From Castanea sativa (lineage: Eukaryota; Streptophyta; Magnoliopsida; Fagales; Fagaceae), in assembly GCF_040712315.1 (NCBI RefSeq), contig NC_134015.1, positions 10,746,945 to 10,810,944 of the forward strand: 64,000 bases of DNA, in the 5' to 3' direction. The notes under the pieces are model-generated. The model did no database searches, was not told the origin of the DNA, and saw only the letters and a program-made list of their open reading frames with translations. A program made the translations under genes and the position numbers. Below, one piece after another: positions 62,810 to 64,000 of this stretch. The stretch's first letter is position 1, and each line of letters starts with the position of its first letter.

Positions 62810-64000
62810 CACGCTATTTGCACTTTGTTATACACTTGTTTTTTGCACCCAACCTTAAGACCTTTAATAAAATTAAAACGGAGCTCACACATTTCCTTGA
62901 ATTTCTAATCTGCAATAATATTTTCCTGTGTTAGTCTGTAATTGAAGTGAGTTGAAGAGCTTCTCATGCTATCTTATTCTCTTATTCTATAATAACTTTG
63001 TATTTAGACCATGTCATAATAAAATACACATGTTATAAGATGCTACACTTATTTATGTTGGGACCCTTCTCCCTCCCTTCTGTTAAATAGTATGTGGACG
63101 ATTTAATTCTCAAGACATTATATTCAATATGGTCCTAGAATTTTGTTTTTAAACCATGGATGAGCTGTGGGACACCAAGTATTTGAAGAAATGTCCTCCT
63201 TTAGGCCTTTTGGGGGTGGGTGGCAGTTTTTTTGGGCAGTTCATTGATGCATAAAATGTTATGTCAGCATGTCATTGTATTGACAATATAAGAGATTAGT
63301 TTGATGGAAATGCTGTGTAGTAACCTTGTTTTACACTAACACTTGAATTAGGTTAAATATGCATGTTACTTTTTCTATTAAATATTAAAATATAGGATGG
63401 TTCATGCTAATTGGTGTTGAGATTCACAACATGATATGTTTACCTGTCCTTGGCTATGTGAGATGATTCGTATGTTCTCTCAAGAATGAAAGGGAATCTC
63501 ACAAAGTTAGTGATCATTTTCATGGGGGGTAGTGCACTCTTACGTTTTTAAAAAGTGGTTGTTTGATCAACTTGAATTTAGACTAATTCATGCTGAAAGA
63601 AGTTGCTAATGATAGAGTCGCGTCTTGGTGTACTGGTTTGAATTTCTACTCTTTTGATGGTGCAACATGGGATTTTGCTAGGTCTATTCCAAATAAGTTG
63701 ATCTTTTCCCCCTTCAAATTTAAGAAATAATGAATTATTCATACAAAGAGGAGAATGGCGAAATGCTAATGAACTCATTATATTTCTTGTAGCAATGAAA
63801 TTCCACCTGTGCAACCAGAAGGAGAATATTGATATACTAATGACACTTCTTTTCCCCTTCAAAGCTTCTTTTGGCCTAAGCGTATTATGAACTCTCTTGG
63901 TTTCTCCAACTTGATACAGAAAAATATATGAGAACTCTCTTTTCTTTCTTTCTTTTTTATTGAGAGATTATTTTATCAATTGAATGATTTTCTTTAATGC
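62810..64000. repeat. Second copy of the segment around 55.3-58.5 kb
   Basis: Shared phrases in order: 'acatttccttgaatttcta', 'ataagatgcta', 'ttgggaccctt', 'gtcagcatgtca', 'gctgaaagaagttgctaatgat', 'ggtgcaacatgggatt', 'attattttatcaattgaa'. The Mutator-like element is missing here. The match reaches the right edge. Confidence 0.65.

Overview
The window is plant nuclear DNA: AT-rich, with small exons, canonical GT/AG introns, a DYW-class PPR gene and a heavy load of nested plant transposons (L1 LINEs, Ty3/gypsy Tat lineage, Copia solo LTR, Mutator-like, hAT, foldback MITEs). Gene content fits a eudicot. I lean towards a woody species, possibly Fagales, from the look of the repeats; that is an inference and not tested.

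Host genes, left to right. (1) 81-6903, minus strand: the 5' part of a sulfotransferase-like/branched-chain aminotransferase-like fusion gene. I resolved eight exons; the gene runs off the left edge. (2) 10243-21777, minus strand: a complete ten-exon, 407-residue FAM86/EEF2KMT-type protein-lysine methyltransferase, with a 7.9 kb intron full of L1 elements. From memory, these two families are also neighbours in Arabidopsis (At5g27410 and At5g27400), which supports orthology. (3) 27235-29460, minus strand: an intronless 741-residue PPR-DYW protein resembling At1g68930. (4) 53414-54692, plus strand: a DC1 (Cys/His-rich C1) gene broken by stops and a frameshift. Everything else is transposons, satellites or non-coding DNA.

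Mobile DNA. 31016-41298 is a 10.3 kb Tat-lineage LTR retrotransposon on the minus strand with near-identical LTRs and a perfect 5-bp target duplication. It carries gag, protease, RT, two RNase H domains and integrase, all lightly damaged, and in the opposite direction an intron-containing gene of the 'putative gypsy-type transposase' kind with its own TATA box. The methyltransferase intron holds one L1 inserted into another, oppositely oriented L1. 55442-56922 is a Mutator-type element with inverted ends of over 300 bp and a perfect 9-bp duplication; a related segment at 62.8-64.0 kb still shows the empty site. 50235-50837 is a GC-rich hAT-type element with a perfect 8-bp duplication, and 45418-46331 is a solo Copia-type LTR.

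The least explained part is 41.6-51.3 kb. A unit of about 2.5 kb with a conserved TATA box and leader is repeated three times without an evident coding region; the hAT element and the solo LTR have landed inside two of the copies. This is the best candidate here for an undescribed transcription unit, together with the antisense gene inside the Tat element.
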